Source: Rhizobium sp. P32RR-XVIII (GTDB lineage: Bacteria; Pseudomonadota; Alphaproteobacteria; Rhizobiales; Rhizobiaceae). Taken from it: a stretch of 64,000 nucleotides of DNA. The stretch lies in contig NZ_JABAIH010000003.1 of NCBI RefSeq assembly GCF_012641395.1, forward strand, positions 248,001-312,000, read 5' to 3'. A program made the translations under genes and the position numbers. Every line of letters begins with the position of its first letter. Positions within the stretch are counted from its first letter, which is position 1. Below the pieces are notes generated by a model that was given only the letters and a program-made list of their open reading frames with translations, did not search any database and had not been told where the DNA came from. Below, piece by piece: positions 11,572 to 19,582 of this stretch.

Positions 11572-12849
11572 ATGACCCGCATTACCGGCCTTCGTGTTTT
11601 CGACCTTCGCTTTCCGACTTCGCAGAGCCTCGACGGGTCCGACGCGATGAATCCGGATCCCGACTATTCGGCGGCTTACGTCATTCTCGATACCGACGAG
11701 CCGCAGCTTTCAGGGCACGGGCTGACCTTCACCATCGGCCGCGGCAACGATATCTGCTGCATGGCGATCGAGGCGATGAAGCATCTGGTTCTCGGCGCGG
11801 ACCTCGCTGAAATCCTCGCCCATCCCGGCAGATTCTGGCGGCATCTGACAAGCGACAGCCAGCTCCGCTGGATCGGGCCGGAAAAGGGCGCCATCCATCT
11901 TGCGACAGGGGCGGTCGTCAACGCGGTCTGGGATCTCCTTGCCAAGCAGGCCGGAAAACCGGTGTGGCTGCTTGTTGCGGAGATGAGCCCGGAAGAAATC
12001 GCCGACATCGTCGACTATCGTTACCTGACCGACGTTCTGACGCGCGACGAGGCGATTTCGATCCTGAAACGTGCGGAGGCCGGCAAGGCGGAGCGGATCG
12101 CGACGCTCGAAAGGGAAGGCTACGCCTGCTACACGACCTCCGCCGGCTGGCTCGGCTATGACGACGCGAAACTCCGCCGGCTCTGCCAGGAAGCGATCGA
12201 CGCCGGTTTCAACCACGTCAAGATGAAGGTCGGCCGCGACCTCGCAGACGATATCCGCCGCCTGCGCATCGCCCGCGAGGTCATTGGACCGGATCGCTAC
12301 CTGATGATCGACGCCAATCAGGTCTGGGAGGTCAGCCAGGCGATCGACTGGGTGAAGGAACTAGCCTTCGCCAAGCCCTATTTCATCGAGGAACCAACGA
12401 GTCCTGATGATGTGGCCGGGCATCGGAAGATCCGCGAGGCGATAGGCCCGGTCAAGGTCGCGACCGGCGAGATGTGCCAGAACCGCATCATGTTCAAGCA
12501 GTTCATCGCCGAAGGCGCAATCGACATCGTGCAGATCGATTCCTGCCGCATGGGTGGGCTGAATGAGGTGCTGGCAGTACTGCTCATCGCCGCCAAATAC
12601 GGCCTGCCGGTCTGGCCGCATGCCGGCGGCGTCGGCCTTTGCGAATATGTACAGCACCTGTCGATGATCGACTATGTCGCTGTATCCGGCACCAAGGAAG
12701 GCCGCGTGATCGAATATGTCGACCATTTGCACGAACATTTCCTCGATCCGTGCGTGATCAGGGACGCCGCCTATATTCCGCCTTCCAAGCCCGGTTTTTC
12801 AATTGAAATGAAGGCGCAGTCGATCGCCGACTACACCTTCAAGGGTTGA
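11572..12849 (+). CDS. L-fuconate dehydratase (enolase superfamily)
   Basis: Converts L-fuconate to 2-keto-3-deoxy-L-fuconate. The 425 residues align end to end with the family from memory: N-terminal RVFDLRFPTS..LDGSDAMNPDPDYSAAY, the KMK pair at residues 217-219, Mg ligands in DANQVW, IEEPTSP and TGEMCQNR, and the general base His in WPHAGGVGLCEYVQH. GGGGGAGGAGCCC precedes the ATG. It is convergent with the Tim44-like gene, 22 bp apart. The full-length match to this characteristic subgroup makes the assignment firm compared with other mandelate-racemase-like enzymes. Confidence 0.92.
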   Translation: MTRITGLRVFDLRFPTSQSLDGSDAMNPDPDYSAAYVILDTDEPQLSGHGLTFTIGRGNDICCMAIEAMKHLVLGADLAEILAHPGRFWRHLTSDSQLRWIGPEKGAIHLATGAVVNAVWDLLAKQAGKPVWLLVAEMSPEEIADIVDYRYLTDVLTRDEAISILKRAEAGKAERIATLEREGYACYTTSAGWLGYDDAKLRRLCQEAIDAGFNHVKMKVGRDLADDIRRLRIAREVIGPDRYLMIDANQVWEVSQAIDWVKELAFAKPYFIEEPTSPDDVAGHRKIREAIGPVKVATGEMCQNRIMFKQFIAEGAIDIVQIDSCRMGGLNEVLAVLLIAAKYGLPVWPHAGGVGLCEYVQHLSMIDYVAVSGTKEGRVIEYVDHLHEHFLDPCVIRDAAYIPPSKPGFSIEMKAQSIADYTFKG

Positions 12850-12871
12850 TATTCTAGCGCGTTGAAAGGCT

Positions 12872-13876
12872 CTAAGCCGCGCGCTGGCCGGTGCCCTGAA
12901 TAGCGGCGAGCTTCCAGTCGCCGCCATTCCTGCGAGTGAACGTCCAGACTTCGGTGCTCTCGCTCGGGTGGCTGTCGTCGCCGGAGACGACGCGGCCGGT
13001 GTTGCGGTCGACCATCGCGTCGACCGACGAATAGCGCATGGCAAGCGTTGCATAGTCCTGATCGCCTTCGCGCCAGGCTTCGGCAATATCGCCCTGCAGC
13101 AGCTTGACGTCAGAGACGCGGTTGCGCACGCCATTGGTGGCGTTCTCGCCAAGCTCTTCTGCGAGATAGGACATGGCTTCGGGCGTCGTCAGCTTGCGGA
13201 GCATGCCGTAGTCCTCGGCGCCGTAGGCAGTCTGTACCTTGGTCAGCAGCTCTTCGAACTGGTCGAGATCGGCTTGTGTGAGCCCGATTTCATCGTTCTG
13301 CCGATTATTGCGCTGCTGCTGGTAGCCGCCGGCGCCGGAACCGATCGTGGGAATGCGAAACGACGAATTGTTGTTCGACGACATGTTGCTATAAGACGGA
13401 CCGCCCCGGCCGCTGGCTGCACCGTAGGACGGCTGGCGGCGATTGGCGAAGAAGCGCATGGCAAGCGTCACGGCGCCGAAGATCAGCGCGATCTGCAGCA
13501 GCATGCCGAGGAAACCGAAGCCACCGCCGAATCCATGGCCGAGCAGCATGCCGAGCAGGCCACCCGCAATGAGGCCTCCGATCATCGAACGGCCGAAGCC
13601 GCCGAACAGGCCGCCGGGGCGCTGGGTGTTAAAAGGCTGTTGCGCAGTGGCGGGTGTCTGCGGCCGTGGCGTCATCGAGCGTTCCATCGGCGCGGCGGGA
13701 GCAGGCGCGGTGCGCGTGACCGGCGGCGCCTGAAAAGTGCGCGTCCCGCGGCTGCCGAATCCACCGAAACCTCCGGCGCGGCGCGCCTCGGCGTCGCCAT
13801 AGGCAGCAAAAATGGTAGCGCTCGTCAAAGCGGCGATAGCCACGAACTTGGCAAGACGCGAAACGGTACTCGGCAT
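12872..13876 (-). CDS. Tim44-like domain membrane protein
   Basis: 334 residues from ATG 13876 (MPSTVSRLAKF; GAGGAGATGAG upstream). An N-terminal hydrophobic signal/anchor (about residues 6-25) is followed by a low-complexity Gly/Pro/Ala/Arg linker and two hydrophobic segments with dense glycines (LIAGGLLGMLLG and FLGMLLQIALIFGAVTLAM). The C-terminal Tim44/MBA1-like domain (about residues 195-330) includes DLDQFEELLTKVQTAYG and EVWTFTRRNGG. Such proteins are widespread in alphaproteobacteria; membrane-protein biogenesis is suggested for some but not established here. It has no evident link to the flanking fucose genes. Confidence 0.85.
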   Translation of the reverse strand: MPSTVSRLAKFVAIAALTSATIFAAYGDAEARRAGGFGGFGSRGTRTFQAPPVTRTAPAPAAPMERSMTPRPQTPATAQQPFNTQRPGGLFGGFGRSMIGGLIAGGLLGMLLGHGFGGGFGFLGMLLQIALIFGAVTLAMRFFANRRQPSYGAASGRGGPSYSNMSSNNNSSFRIPTIGSGAGGYQQQRNNRQNDEIGLTQADLDQFEELLTKVQTAYGAEDYGMLRKLTTPEAMSYLAEELGENATNGVRNRVSDVKLLQGDIAEAWREGDQDYATLAMRYSSVDAMVDRNTGRVVSGDDSHPSESTEVWTFTRRNGGDWKLAAIQGTGQRAA

Positions 13877-13972
13877 CTCATCTCCTCTCATGCCCAACCA
13901 CGGCATGGTGCAATTCATACGGTGAAACTCATATAGGCGCTGGTTAGGCGATTTGAAGTTCTGCGACCGGAC

Positions 13973-14431
13973 TTATTGGCAGACATCGACCCATTTGGCC
14001 CTGGTGAGTTCGGCCAGCCGCTCCGTCGAAATGCGAACAGCCGAGTTTGTCGAACCGGCCGCTGGCACGACTTCGTCGTAGCGCTTCAGCGAAATATCGC
14101 AATAGACCGGGATCGGCGCGGGCAGCCCGAAGGGGCAGACACCGCCGACCGGATGACTGGTCGCTGCGAGGACTTCCTCCGGTCCCAGCATCCGGCCTTT
14201 GCCGCCGAAGGCATCCTTGAATTTCCGGTTGTCGAGACGCGCCGTGCCGCTTGCGACGACCAGCATCGTCTCTTCGCCGACCCGCAGGCAGATCGTCTTG
14301 GCGATCTGCGCAGGTTCGACGCCATGCGCTTCGGCCGCTAGCGCGACCGTCGAAGAGCTGCCGGTGGTTTCGATGATCTCAATGTCGGGTGCATGTGCGC
14401 CGAAAAAGGCGCGGACGGATTCGAAGCTCAT
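13973..14431 (-). CDS. YbaK/EbsC-family aminoacyl-tRNA deacylase
   Basis: 152-residue single-domain protein of the YbaK/ProX editing family, which hydrolyses mischarged tRNA such as Cys-tRNA(Pro). STVALAAEAHGVEPAQIAKTICLRV, the conserved DNRKFKDAFG and the substrate-pocket HPVGGVCPFGLP are visible. Upstream of the ATG at 14431 no strong Shine-Dalgarno is present. Exact tRNA specificity cannot be assigned. A 96-bp gap separates its stop from the Tim44-like start on the same strand, so joint transcription is possible but unproven. Confidence 0.85.
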   Translation of the reverse strand: MSFESVRAFFGAHAPDIEIIETTGSSSTVALAAEAHGVEPAQIAKTICLRVGEETMLVVASGTARLDNRKFKDAFGGKGRMLGPEEVLAATSHPVGGVCPFGLPAPIPVYCDISLKRYDEVVPAAGSTNSAVRISTERLAELTRAKWVDVCQ

Positions 14432-14446
14432 GGGCGGATGCTAAAC

Positions 14447-14530
14447 CAGGAAGGGCAGGATTTGAACCCCCAGGAAAGCGACCCGCAAAATCAAGATATT
14501 TCAACCGGATTTCGAGCCGGGCGCACTTGC
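14447..14530 (-). pseudogene. tRNA-like fragment (degenerate 3' half resembling tRNA-Ser)
   Basis: On the minus strand this intergenic stretch reads as a decayed tRNA 3' half. A CCGG / CTCGAAAT / CCGG arm resembles a Ser anticodon arm (CGA), though with an 8-base loop. Next come a long variable segment and a T arm containing GGTTCAAATCC with one stem mismatch, then an acceptor-like CCTTCCT. No matching 5' half or D arm is visible, so it cannot be a working tRNA. It may be the remnant of an element that once recombined at a tRNA gene, or coincidence. Confidence 0.3.
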
Positions 14531-14589
14531 GATCGGGCTGGTTTTCTGAACCTCTTGTCGGGCGGAGCAGACGTTTGAGGGAGGAAGCC

Positions 14590-15423
14590 ATGCGGCGCAT
14601 CGATTGTCATATGCATTTCTGGACACTGGCGATGGAGCCCTACTATTCGCTCTGGATGTCGCCGGATGACAAGGTGCTGTACCGCGACTACGGGCCGCGC
14701 GATGCCCTTCCGCTGATGGAGAAGAACAATGTCGAGGGCGTCGTCCTCGTCTCCGCCGCGTCCTCTGTTCATGAAACCGGCTACCTTCTTGGTCTTGCCG
14801 ATGGGCGCGATTTCGTCAAAGGGGTCGTTGCCTGGCTCGATCTCCTGGCGCCGACGGCCGCTGCCGACGTCGCCGGCTGGGCGCGCTTTCCGAAGCTGAA
14901 GAGCATCCGTCCCTATCTTCAGGACCTGCCGGAAGACGACTGGATCCTCAGGAAAGAGCTCGATCCGGCGTTCCGCGCCATGCTCGATCTCGGCCTGCGG
15001 TTCGATGCGTTGATCAAGCCGCGGCATATCCTCAACACGATCAGGTTCATCGAGCGTTATCCCGATCTGCCTGTCATCGTCGATCACATGGCCAAGCCGG
15101 AAATCGGAAGCGGCAACTTCGAGCCGTGGCGGCGCGACATGGAACGTTTCCGTGATCTTCGCCACGTCCATTGCAAGATCTCCGGGATCGTCACCGAGGA
15201 TGGTCCGGACTGGACGCCGGAGCGGCTTCAGCCCTATCTGGAGGCTGTCTTCGATATCTTCGGACCTGATCGGCTCGTCTTCGGCAGCGACTGGCCCGTC
15301 GTCAATCTCGTCGCGGACTACAGCCGCTGGATCGAGACCCTCGGCAATGCCATGAAGAACCTTGATGCTGCCGACCAGCAGAAGATCTGGGCATCGAACG
15401 GTGAACGCTTCTACGGGCTCTGA
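14590..15423 (+). CDS. Amidohydrolase 2 family, probable L-fuconolactonase
   Basis: 277-residue metal-dependent lactonase of COG3618 starting RRIDCHMHFW, whose HxH motif begins the metal site; VIVDHMAKPE and the terminal FGSDWPVVNL supply the remaining conserved His and Asp. It hydrolyses L-fucono-1,4-lactone to L-fuconate, directly before the dehydratase step. ATG 14590 follows GGGAGGAAGCC; longer in-frame extensions cover the tRNA-like region and are rejected. It is split from the other fucose genes by two leftward genes, so the pathway is not one operon. Activity on L-rhamnono- or galactono-lactone cannot be excluded. Confidence 0.82.
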   Translation: MRRIDCHMHFWTLAMEPYYSLWMSPDDKVLYRDYGPRDALPLMEKNNVEGVVLVSAASSVHETGYLLGLADGRDFVKGVVAWLDLLAPTAAADVAGWARFPKLKSIRPYLQDLPEDDWILRKELDPAFRAMLDLGLRFDALIKPRHILNTIRFIERYPDLPVIVDHMAKPEIGSGNFEPWRRDMERFRDLRHVHCKISGIVTEDGPDWTPERLQPYLEAVFDIFGPDRLVFGSDWPVVNLVADYSRWIETLGNAMKNLDAADQQKIWASNGERFYGL

Positions 15424-15444
15424 GCGGCCTGAAAGGAATTCGGG

Positions 15445-15924
15445 CTAGTTCGACGTCCTTCTCAGCATACCCTCGTAGATGCCCTTGTCGGGCGCGGGAA
15501 TTTCGATGGCGCCGGCTGTCTTCGCATAGAAACCGACGGGGCCGGCGTCGCCGATGATGGCATAGGCGTACCCAAGGGTTTTCATGGTCTGGAGGCAGGC
15601 GGAAAAGAGCGCGAGGCCGATGCCCTTGCCGCGGGCGGCGCTATCGACGCCGGTCGGGCCAAAGAAACCACGGGCGGTAGTGTCGTAGCAGGCAAAGCCC
15701 AGCAATTTGCCATTCTCAACCGCGATCAGGCAGGCGACGGGCTGACGCGAAAAGGCAACATTGCATTCGCTCGCCCAGTCCTCGCTGAAGTTTTCTCGCA
15801 CCCAGTCTACGACGATATGCAACTCCGGAGGAAGAGCCGGCCGGATGGTCACGCCAGCCGCTTCGGCCTTCTGCTTTAGCTCATCGAGCTTGTTGGAATA
15901 CAAGCTCACCAGCAGGTCTGCCAC
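15445..15924 (-). CDS. GNAT-family N-acetyltransferase
   Basis: A GCN5-related acetyltransferase domain with the acetyl-CoA motif AARGKGIGLALFSACL and a C-terminal YAIIGDAGPVGFYAKTAGA segment. GTG 15924 is chosen (159 residues) because GGAGG lies 7 bp upstream; the frame stays open to a TTG at 16020, but that extension has no ribosome-binding site and runs into the TerC terminator. The substrate is unknown. The gene is convergent with the fuconolactonase gene, 21 bp apart. Confidence 0.78.
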   Translation of the reverse strand: MADLLVSLYSNKLDELKQKAEAAGVTIRPALPPELHIVVDWVRENFSEDWASECNVAFSRQPVACLIAVENGKLLGFACYDTTARGFFGPTGVDSAARGKGIGLALFSACLQTMKTLGYAYAIIGDAGPVGFYAKTAGAIEIPAPDKGIYEGMLRRTSN

Positions 15925-16012
15925 CTCAAGCCCTCCCGAATAGACGTCTTTCAACGAGATTGATTTTGCTGCACACGCCTTGTCAACAGTCCCTGAGCCG
16001 AGCAGTGCAGCA

Positions 16013-16050
16013 AAAAGCAAAAAGGCGGACCGGCTTTCGCGGACCCGCCT
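16013..16050 (-). terminator. Rho-independent terminator of the TerC-family gene
   Basis: On the minus strand AAGGCGG pairs with CCGCCTT around an inner CCG/CGG, followed by a T-rich run TTTTTGCTTTTTG. It begins 22 bp after the TerC-family stop codon. Confidence 0.75.
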
Positions 16051-16072
16051 TGAAGGATGATGCGTTTCGCTT

Positions 16073-16690
16073 TCAGCCCTGCATGTAAGGCCAGACTTCC
16101 AGGCTGCCGCGATACATCATGTCGAGTGCGACATAGAGGATGATCAACAGGCCGATATAGGCGATCCAGCGGTGGCGGTTGAGCAAGCGCGCGACGAGAT
16201 TTGCCGCGATGCCCATCAGGGCGATCGAGAGTACAAGCCCAACGATCAGAACGGTCGGATGCTCGCGAGCGGCACCGGCAACGGCCAATACATTGTCCAG
16301 GGACATCGACACGTCGGCGATGACGATCTGGCTCGCGGCCTGCATGAAGGTCTTCTTGTATTTCGGGGCCGCTCCTTCATCGAGGGTCTCGTCGCCGCTT
16401 CCGTGCTGCGAGCGAAGCTCGCGCCACATCTTCCAGCAGACCCAGAGCAGGAGCAGGCCACCGGCCAGCAATAGACCGACGATATTCAGGAGTTGAACCG
16501 TGACCGATGCAAAAGCAACGCGCAGTACGGTGGCTGCCAGAATGCCGACGAGAATGGCCTTCTTGCGCTGTTCGGCTGGCAGGCCGGCCGCAGCAAGGCC
16601 GATGACGACGGCGTTATCGCCGGCAAGAACAAGATCGATCGCGATGACTTGCAGGAGTGCAGCCAAACCCGCGGCAGTAAAAATTTCCAT
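16073..16690 (-). CDS. TerC/YjbE-family integral membrane protein
   Basis: 205 residues, almost entirely hydrophobic, with about six to seven membrane segments. Two family signatures carry the conserved acidic residues: DLVLAGDNAVVIGLAA in the first half and DVSMSLDNVLAVAGA in the second, an internal repeat that suggests metal-ion binding within the membrane. Relatives export Mn2+ or protect against metal stress; the ion here is unknown. ATG 16690 (MEIFTAAGL) follows GGGGGACG; an upstream in-frame extension crosses the promoter and is rejected. It appears monocistronic, with its own promoter (16723-16751) and terminator. Confidence 0.88.
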   Translation of the reverse strand: MEIFTAAGLAALLQVIAIDLVLAGDNAVVIGLAAAGLPAEQRKKAILVGILAATVLRVAFASVTVQLLNIVGLLLAGGLLLLWVCWKMWRELRSQHGSGDETLDEGAAPKYKKTFMQAASQIVIADVSMSLDNVLAVAGAAREHPTVLIVGLVLSIALMGIAANLVARLLNRHRWIAYIGLLIILYVALDMMYRGSLEVWPYMQG

Positions 16691-16722
16691 AGAAAACGTC
16701 CCCCGATGCTTTCGAGAAGCCG

Positions 16723-16751
16723 TGCTAGTGTCCTCGGCACGTCGCGTCAAC
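16723..16751 (-). promoter_or_regulatory. Sigma70-type promoter of the TerC-family gene, within an inverted repeat
   Basis: GTTGAC, 17 bp, CTAGCA matches the rhizobial CTTGAC-N17-CTATAT pattern. CCGAGG in the spacer pairs with CCTCGG about 45 bp upstream, extended by CACT/AGTG, forming a large inverted repeat around the -35. The transcript would start near 16715, about 25 nt before the ATG, leaving no room for a leader riboswitch. Confidence 0.55.
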
Positions 16752-16822
16752 CCACGAATGACACGAGCTGGGATAAATGCTGCGCCCGAGGCACTCACTG
16801 TCCCCAGGGGTCCAAGAAGATG

Positions 16823-17125
16823 TCAGTGCTTCAGCCTGATGATGATCTCGCGGTACTCATCGGCAATGGCGACAGCTGCCTTTGCAACCACCGGACTGAT
16901 CGAATTATGATCAATTGCCAGGCGGCAGGTCTCGAAGATACCGCGCAACTCGTGCTCAATATCGGAAAGATGAGGATATTTCCGAACCAGAAGGTGCGGC
17001 AGCGCTTTGGCTTTTTCCTTCATGGGCTTGCTTTCATCAGGGAACTGCGATGGGTCAGCGATCACTTCGCGAATCGCATCTTCGAGACGCCAGGTTGCGC
17101 CAATCATCTCTGTGACCGATACCAT
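16823..17125 (-). CDS. Small hypothetical protein, 100 aa
   Basis: Unrecognised. ATG 17125 has a good Shine-Dalgarno (GGAGGG, 5 bp spacing). The 100 residues look wholly alpha-helical and soluble, with an amphipathic C-terminal half (AVAIADEYREIIIRLKH), no Cys and no membrane segment. It lies 132 bp upstream of the TerC-family gene on the same strand, whose promoter falls between them, so the two are probably separate units. Ribosome-binding site and amino-acid composition support a real gene. Confidence 0.6.
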   Translation of the reverse strand: MVSVTEMIGATWRLEDAIREVIADPSQFPDESKPMKEKAKALPHLLVRKYPHLSDIEHELRGIFETCRLAIDHNSISPVVAKAAVAIADEYREIIIRLKH

Positions 17126-17202
17126 GATAGCCCTCCGTGTCGAAGCAGCGATAGATGTACCAGGGGCTCACACGCAATCCTTGTGCCAGATTGACGATGC
17201 AG

Positions 17203-17224
17203 GGCACCTTGCAAGTGCGGTGCC
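17203..17224 (-). terminator. Hairpin just after the DapA-family gene
   Basis: GGCACC and GGTGCC form a perfect 6-bp stem with a 10-nt loop, starting 3 nt after the stop codon. There is no T-run after it, so a 3'-end stabilising hairpin is as likely as a true terminator. Confidence 0.35.
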
Positions 17225-17227
17225 GGA

Positions 17228-18154
17228 TTAAAGCGCCGCACGCTTGTCGAATCGGGCTACTCGGGATAGCAGGTAATCAACTTCCGCCTTTGCTTTCTCC
17301 GATATGCCGCCGGCGGGTTTACGCTGCGCGTCGCTGGCGATCGCCCCGCGCTTTTGCAGGACATATTTGCGTACGGCAAGACCGACGCCCTGTTGCTGCT
17401 CGTAGCGAACAAGCGGCAGGTGGGCGTCAAAGAGATCGTGCGCCGCATCGCGCTTGCCAGCCTGCTGGAGATTGACGACGTCGGCCAGCATGTCCGGGAA
17501 GGCGTAGCCCGTCATTGCGCCATCGGCGCCGCGTTCCATCTCGAAATCGAGAAACAGCCCGCCGTTGCCGCAAAGGATCGAGATATCCCGCATGTCGCCT
17601 GCCTTTTGCGCCGCCCGCAACCGCGAAATCTTCTCAAGTCCCGGCCAGTCCTCATGCTTCAGCATGACGCAGGATGAATGATTGTTGACGATCTTCTGGA
17701 TAACGCCGGGTGTCATGACGACGGTGAGTGTCAGCGGGTAATCCTGGATGACGAAGGGAATGTCTTCGCCGATCGCCTCGACCGCCTGAGCATAGTATCC
17801 GATAATTTGGTCGTCAGTCCGCAGCGATGGCGGCGGGGCGATCATCACCCCTGCAGCGCCGAGATCCATCGCGCCGCGGGCCAGCGAGCGCATTGCCGCG
17901 AAGCCTGGCGCAGACACGCCGACGATCACCGGAACGCCCGCGCGCTTGACGACCTGCCGGGTGATCGCAAGCGATTCCTCCGGCTCGAGCTTCGGCGCTT
18001 CGCCCATGATGCCGAGAATCGTAAGCCCGGTGACGCCGCAGCCAAGATAGAAATCGGTGAGCCGATCGACCGATACCGTATCCAGCCGCCCATCCGGATG
18101 AAAGGGCGTCGCGGCAATGGCATAGACGCCCTTGGCTGTGTGATCGAGTCTCAT
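17228..18154 (-). CDS. DapA-family aldolase/dehydratase
   Basis: 308-residue (beta/alpha)8 enzyme of the dihydrodipicolinate synthase / N-acetylneuraminate lyase superfamily. The Schiff-base lysine is in CVMLKHEDWPG and a conserved Tyr is in VIQDYPLT, replacing the usual YNxP motif; GIMGEAPKL stands where DapA has GTTGE. This divergence argues against true lysine biosynthesis and for a catabolic 2-keto-3-deoxy-sugar-acid aldolase or dehydratase. ATG 18154 with GGGAGG 5 bp upstream is preferred to a GTG two codons earlier that overlaps the Shine-Dalgarno. The nearby fucose genes make 2-keto-3-deoxy-L-fuconate one possible substrate, but this is speculative. Confidence 0.75.
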   Translation of the reverse strand: MRLDHTAKGVYAIAATPFHPDGRLDTVSVDRLTDFYLGCGVTGLTILGIMGEAPKLEPEESLAITRQVVKRAGVPVIVGVSAPGFAAMRSLARGAMDLGAAGVMIAPPPSLRTDDQIIGYYAQAVEAIGEDIPFVIQDYPLTLTVVMTPGVIQKIVNNHSSCVMLKHEDWPGLEKISRLRAAQKAGDMRDISILCGNGGLFLDFEMERGADGAMTGYAFPDMLADVVNLQQAGKRDAAHDLFDAHLPLVRYEQQQGVGLAVRKYVLQKRGAIASDAQRKPAGGISEKAKAEVDYLLSRVARFDKRAAL

Positions 18155-18318
18155 GTGCACCTCCCTCGTTCGGCCGAAACTTAGGCGGACTCGTACCGCC
18201 GATCAAATTGAAATGCACCGTTTGCACAGCGATTTGGTATCCGACACGAGGGGCGATGTTGCAGGCTCCGCCACCCGCGTCTAAGACAAATGCGAGTTCA
18301 CCCATCTGGATTTTCTTC

Positions 18319-18798
18319 ATGTTCGAGATTTTATGGCGCGGCATCGCAATGGGGGTCGGCGCGACGATCCTCATGGATATCTGGGCAATCATCCTTTCCG
18401 GCGTTTTCGGCCAGCCCGCTTCCAATTGGGCGCCTGTAGGGCGCTGGTTTTGGCATCTCGGTCGCGGCAAGGTGTTTCACGACGCAATTGCAGATGCGAA
18501 GCCCTATGAACATGAACTGGCGCTGGGATGGATCGGCCACTATGCGATCGGCATCATCTACGGCCTTGTTCTTGCGGTTATCATGGGTCCATCATGGCTG
18601 GCGGCGCCGACCTTCATCCCGGCCTGGATTCTCGGCATTGTCACCGTGGGCGCCGGTTGGTTCCTGCTGCAGCCGGGCCTTGGTCTCGGCTGGGCGGCGT
18701 CGAAGAGGCCGAACCCGAACAAGGTGCGCGCGCTCAACCTGATTGCGCACACGGTCTTCGCGATCGGGCTCTACGGCACGGCTCTCATGATCCGCTGA
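18319..18798 (+). CDS. DUF2938 membrane protein
   Basis: 159 residues with four predicted membrane segments (about residues 5-25, 72-94, 96-115 and 138-157). The DUF2938 signature runs through GVGATILMDIWAIILSGVFGQPASNWAPVGRW and GWIGHYAIGIIYG. Function unknown. ATG 18319 begins at the conserved core; an in-frame ATG at 18256 behind GAGGGGCG would add 21 residues and is a real alternative. Its stop is 28 bp before cobF on the same strand, so it may share the cobalamin transcript, perhaps incidentally. Confidence 0.7.
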   Translation: MFEILWRGIAMGVGATILMDIWAIILSGVFGQPASNWAPVGRWFWHLGRGKVFHDAIADAKPYEHELALGWIGHYAIGIIYGLVLAVIMGPSWLAAPTFIPAWILGIVTVGAGWFLLQPGLGLGWAASKRPNPNKVRALNLIAHTVFAIGLYGTALMIR

Positions 18799-18826
18799 GA
18801 GCAGCGCGAGACCGCAAGGAGACTAC

Positions 18827-19582
18827 GTGAGACATATCTACGTTATCGGCATTGGAACCGGAAATCCGGAGCATGTGACCATTCAGGCGATCAACGCGAT
18901 GAATGCCGCCGATCTTATTTTCATTCCCACGAAGGGTGCGAAGAAGGAGGAGCTTGCAGAAGTCCGGCGCGAAATCTGCGAGCGATATGTCCAGCGGGCT
19001 GCCGGAAAGACGATTGAGTTCGCCGTACCGATGCGCGAGACGAAGGATCGCAGCTACGTGCAAAGCGTCGATGACTGGCATGCGGCGATCGCGACCACTT
19101 ACCTCGGGCTGATCGACGGGCTGCCGGAAAACGGATCGGCGGCCTTCCTCGTGTGGGGCGACCCGAGCCTTTATGACAGCACGTTGCGCATCCTGGAACG
19201 CGTGCGGAACAAGGTGGAATTCGAAATCACCGTCATCCCGGGCATTACCAGCATTCAGGCGCTCGCAGCGAGCCATCGCATCCCGGTCAATCTCGTCGGC
19301 AAGCCGGTGGAGATCACGACCGGCCGAAGACTTGCCGAGGAGGGGCTGAAAGCGGAAAGTACGGTCGTGATGCTCGACGGCGTACAGGCCTTCGCGAAGA
19401 TCGACGATCCGGATGCGGAGATTTTCTGGGGAGCCTATCTCGGTACCAAGGATGAGATCATCTATGCCGGGCGGCTTGGCGATGTCGCCGACGACATCGT
19501 ACGGACGCGGGCGGAGGCCCGCGAACGGCACGGCTGGATCATGGACATTTACCTGCTCCGCAAAGGCCGCGACTTCGAGTGA
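18827..19582 (+). CDS. cobF: Precorrin-6A synthase (deacetylating)
   Basis: SAM-dependent methyltransferase that methylates C1 of precorrin-5 with release of acetate, specific to the aerobic cobalamin route. The 251 residues begin RHIYVIGIGTGNPEHVT, the tetrapyrrole methylase SAM-binding motif, and include VVIPGITSIQALAA and LVWGDPSLYDST. Translation starts at GTG 18827 behind AAGGAGAC. It is the first gene of the cob cluster and marks the pathway as oxygen-dependent. A 62-bp gap to cobG contains a small hairpin (19608-19630) but no cobalamin riboswitch core. Confidence 0.93.
   Translation: MRHIYVIGIGTGNPEHVTIQAINAMNAADLIFIPTKGAKKEELAEVRREICERYVQRAAGKTIEFAVPMRETKDRSYVQSVDDWHAAIATTYLGLIDGLPENGSAAFLVWGDPSLYDSTLRILERVRNKVEFEITVIPGITSIQALAASHRIPVNLVGKPVEITTGRRLAEEGLKAESTVVMLDGVQAFAKIDDPDAEIFWGAYLGTKDEIIYAGRLGDVADDIVRTRAEARERHGWIMDIYLLRKGRDFE

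Noticed and set aside
16690..16822. Manganese (yybP-ykoY) riboswitch upstream of the TerC-family gene
   Set aside because: A good promoter lies only about 40 bp before the ATG, so the structured sequence upstream would not be in the mRNA, and the conserved riboswitch core was not recognised.
17228..18154. True dihydrodipicolinate synthase (dapA) for lysine synthesis
   Set aside because: The GTTGE and YNxP signature segments are replaced, and the context is catabolic.
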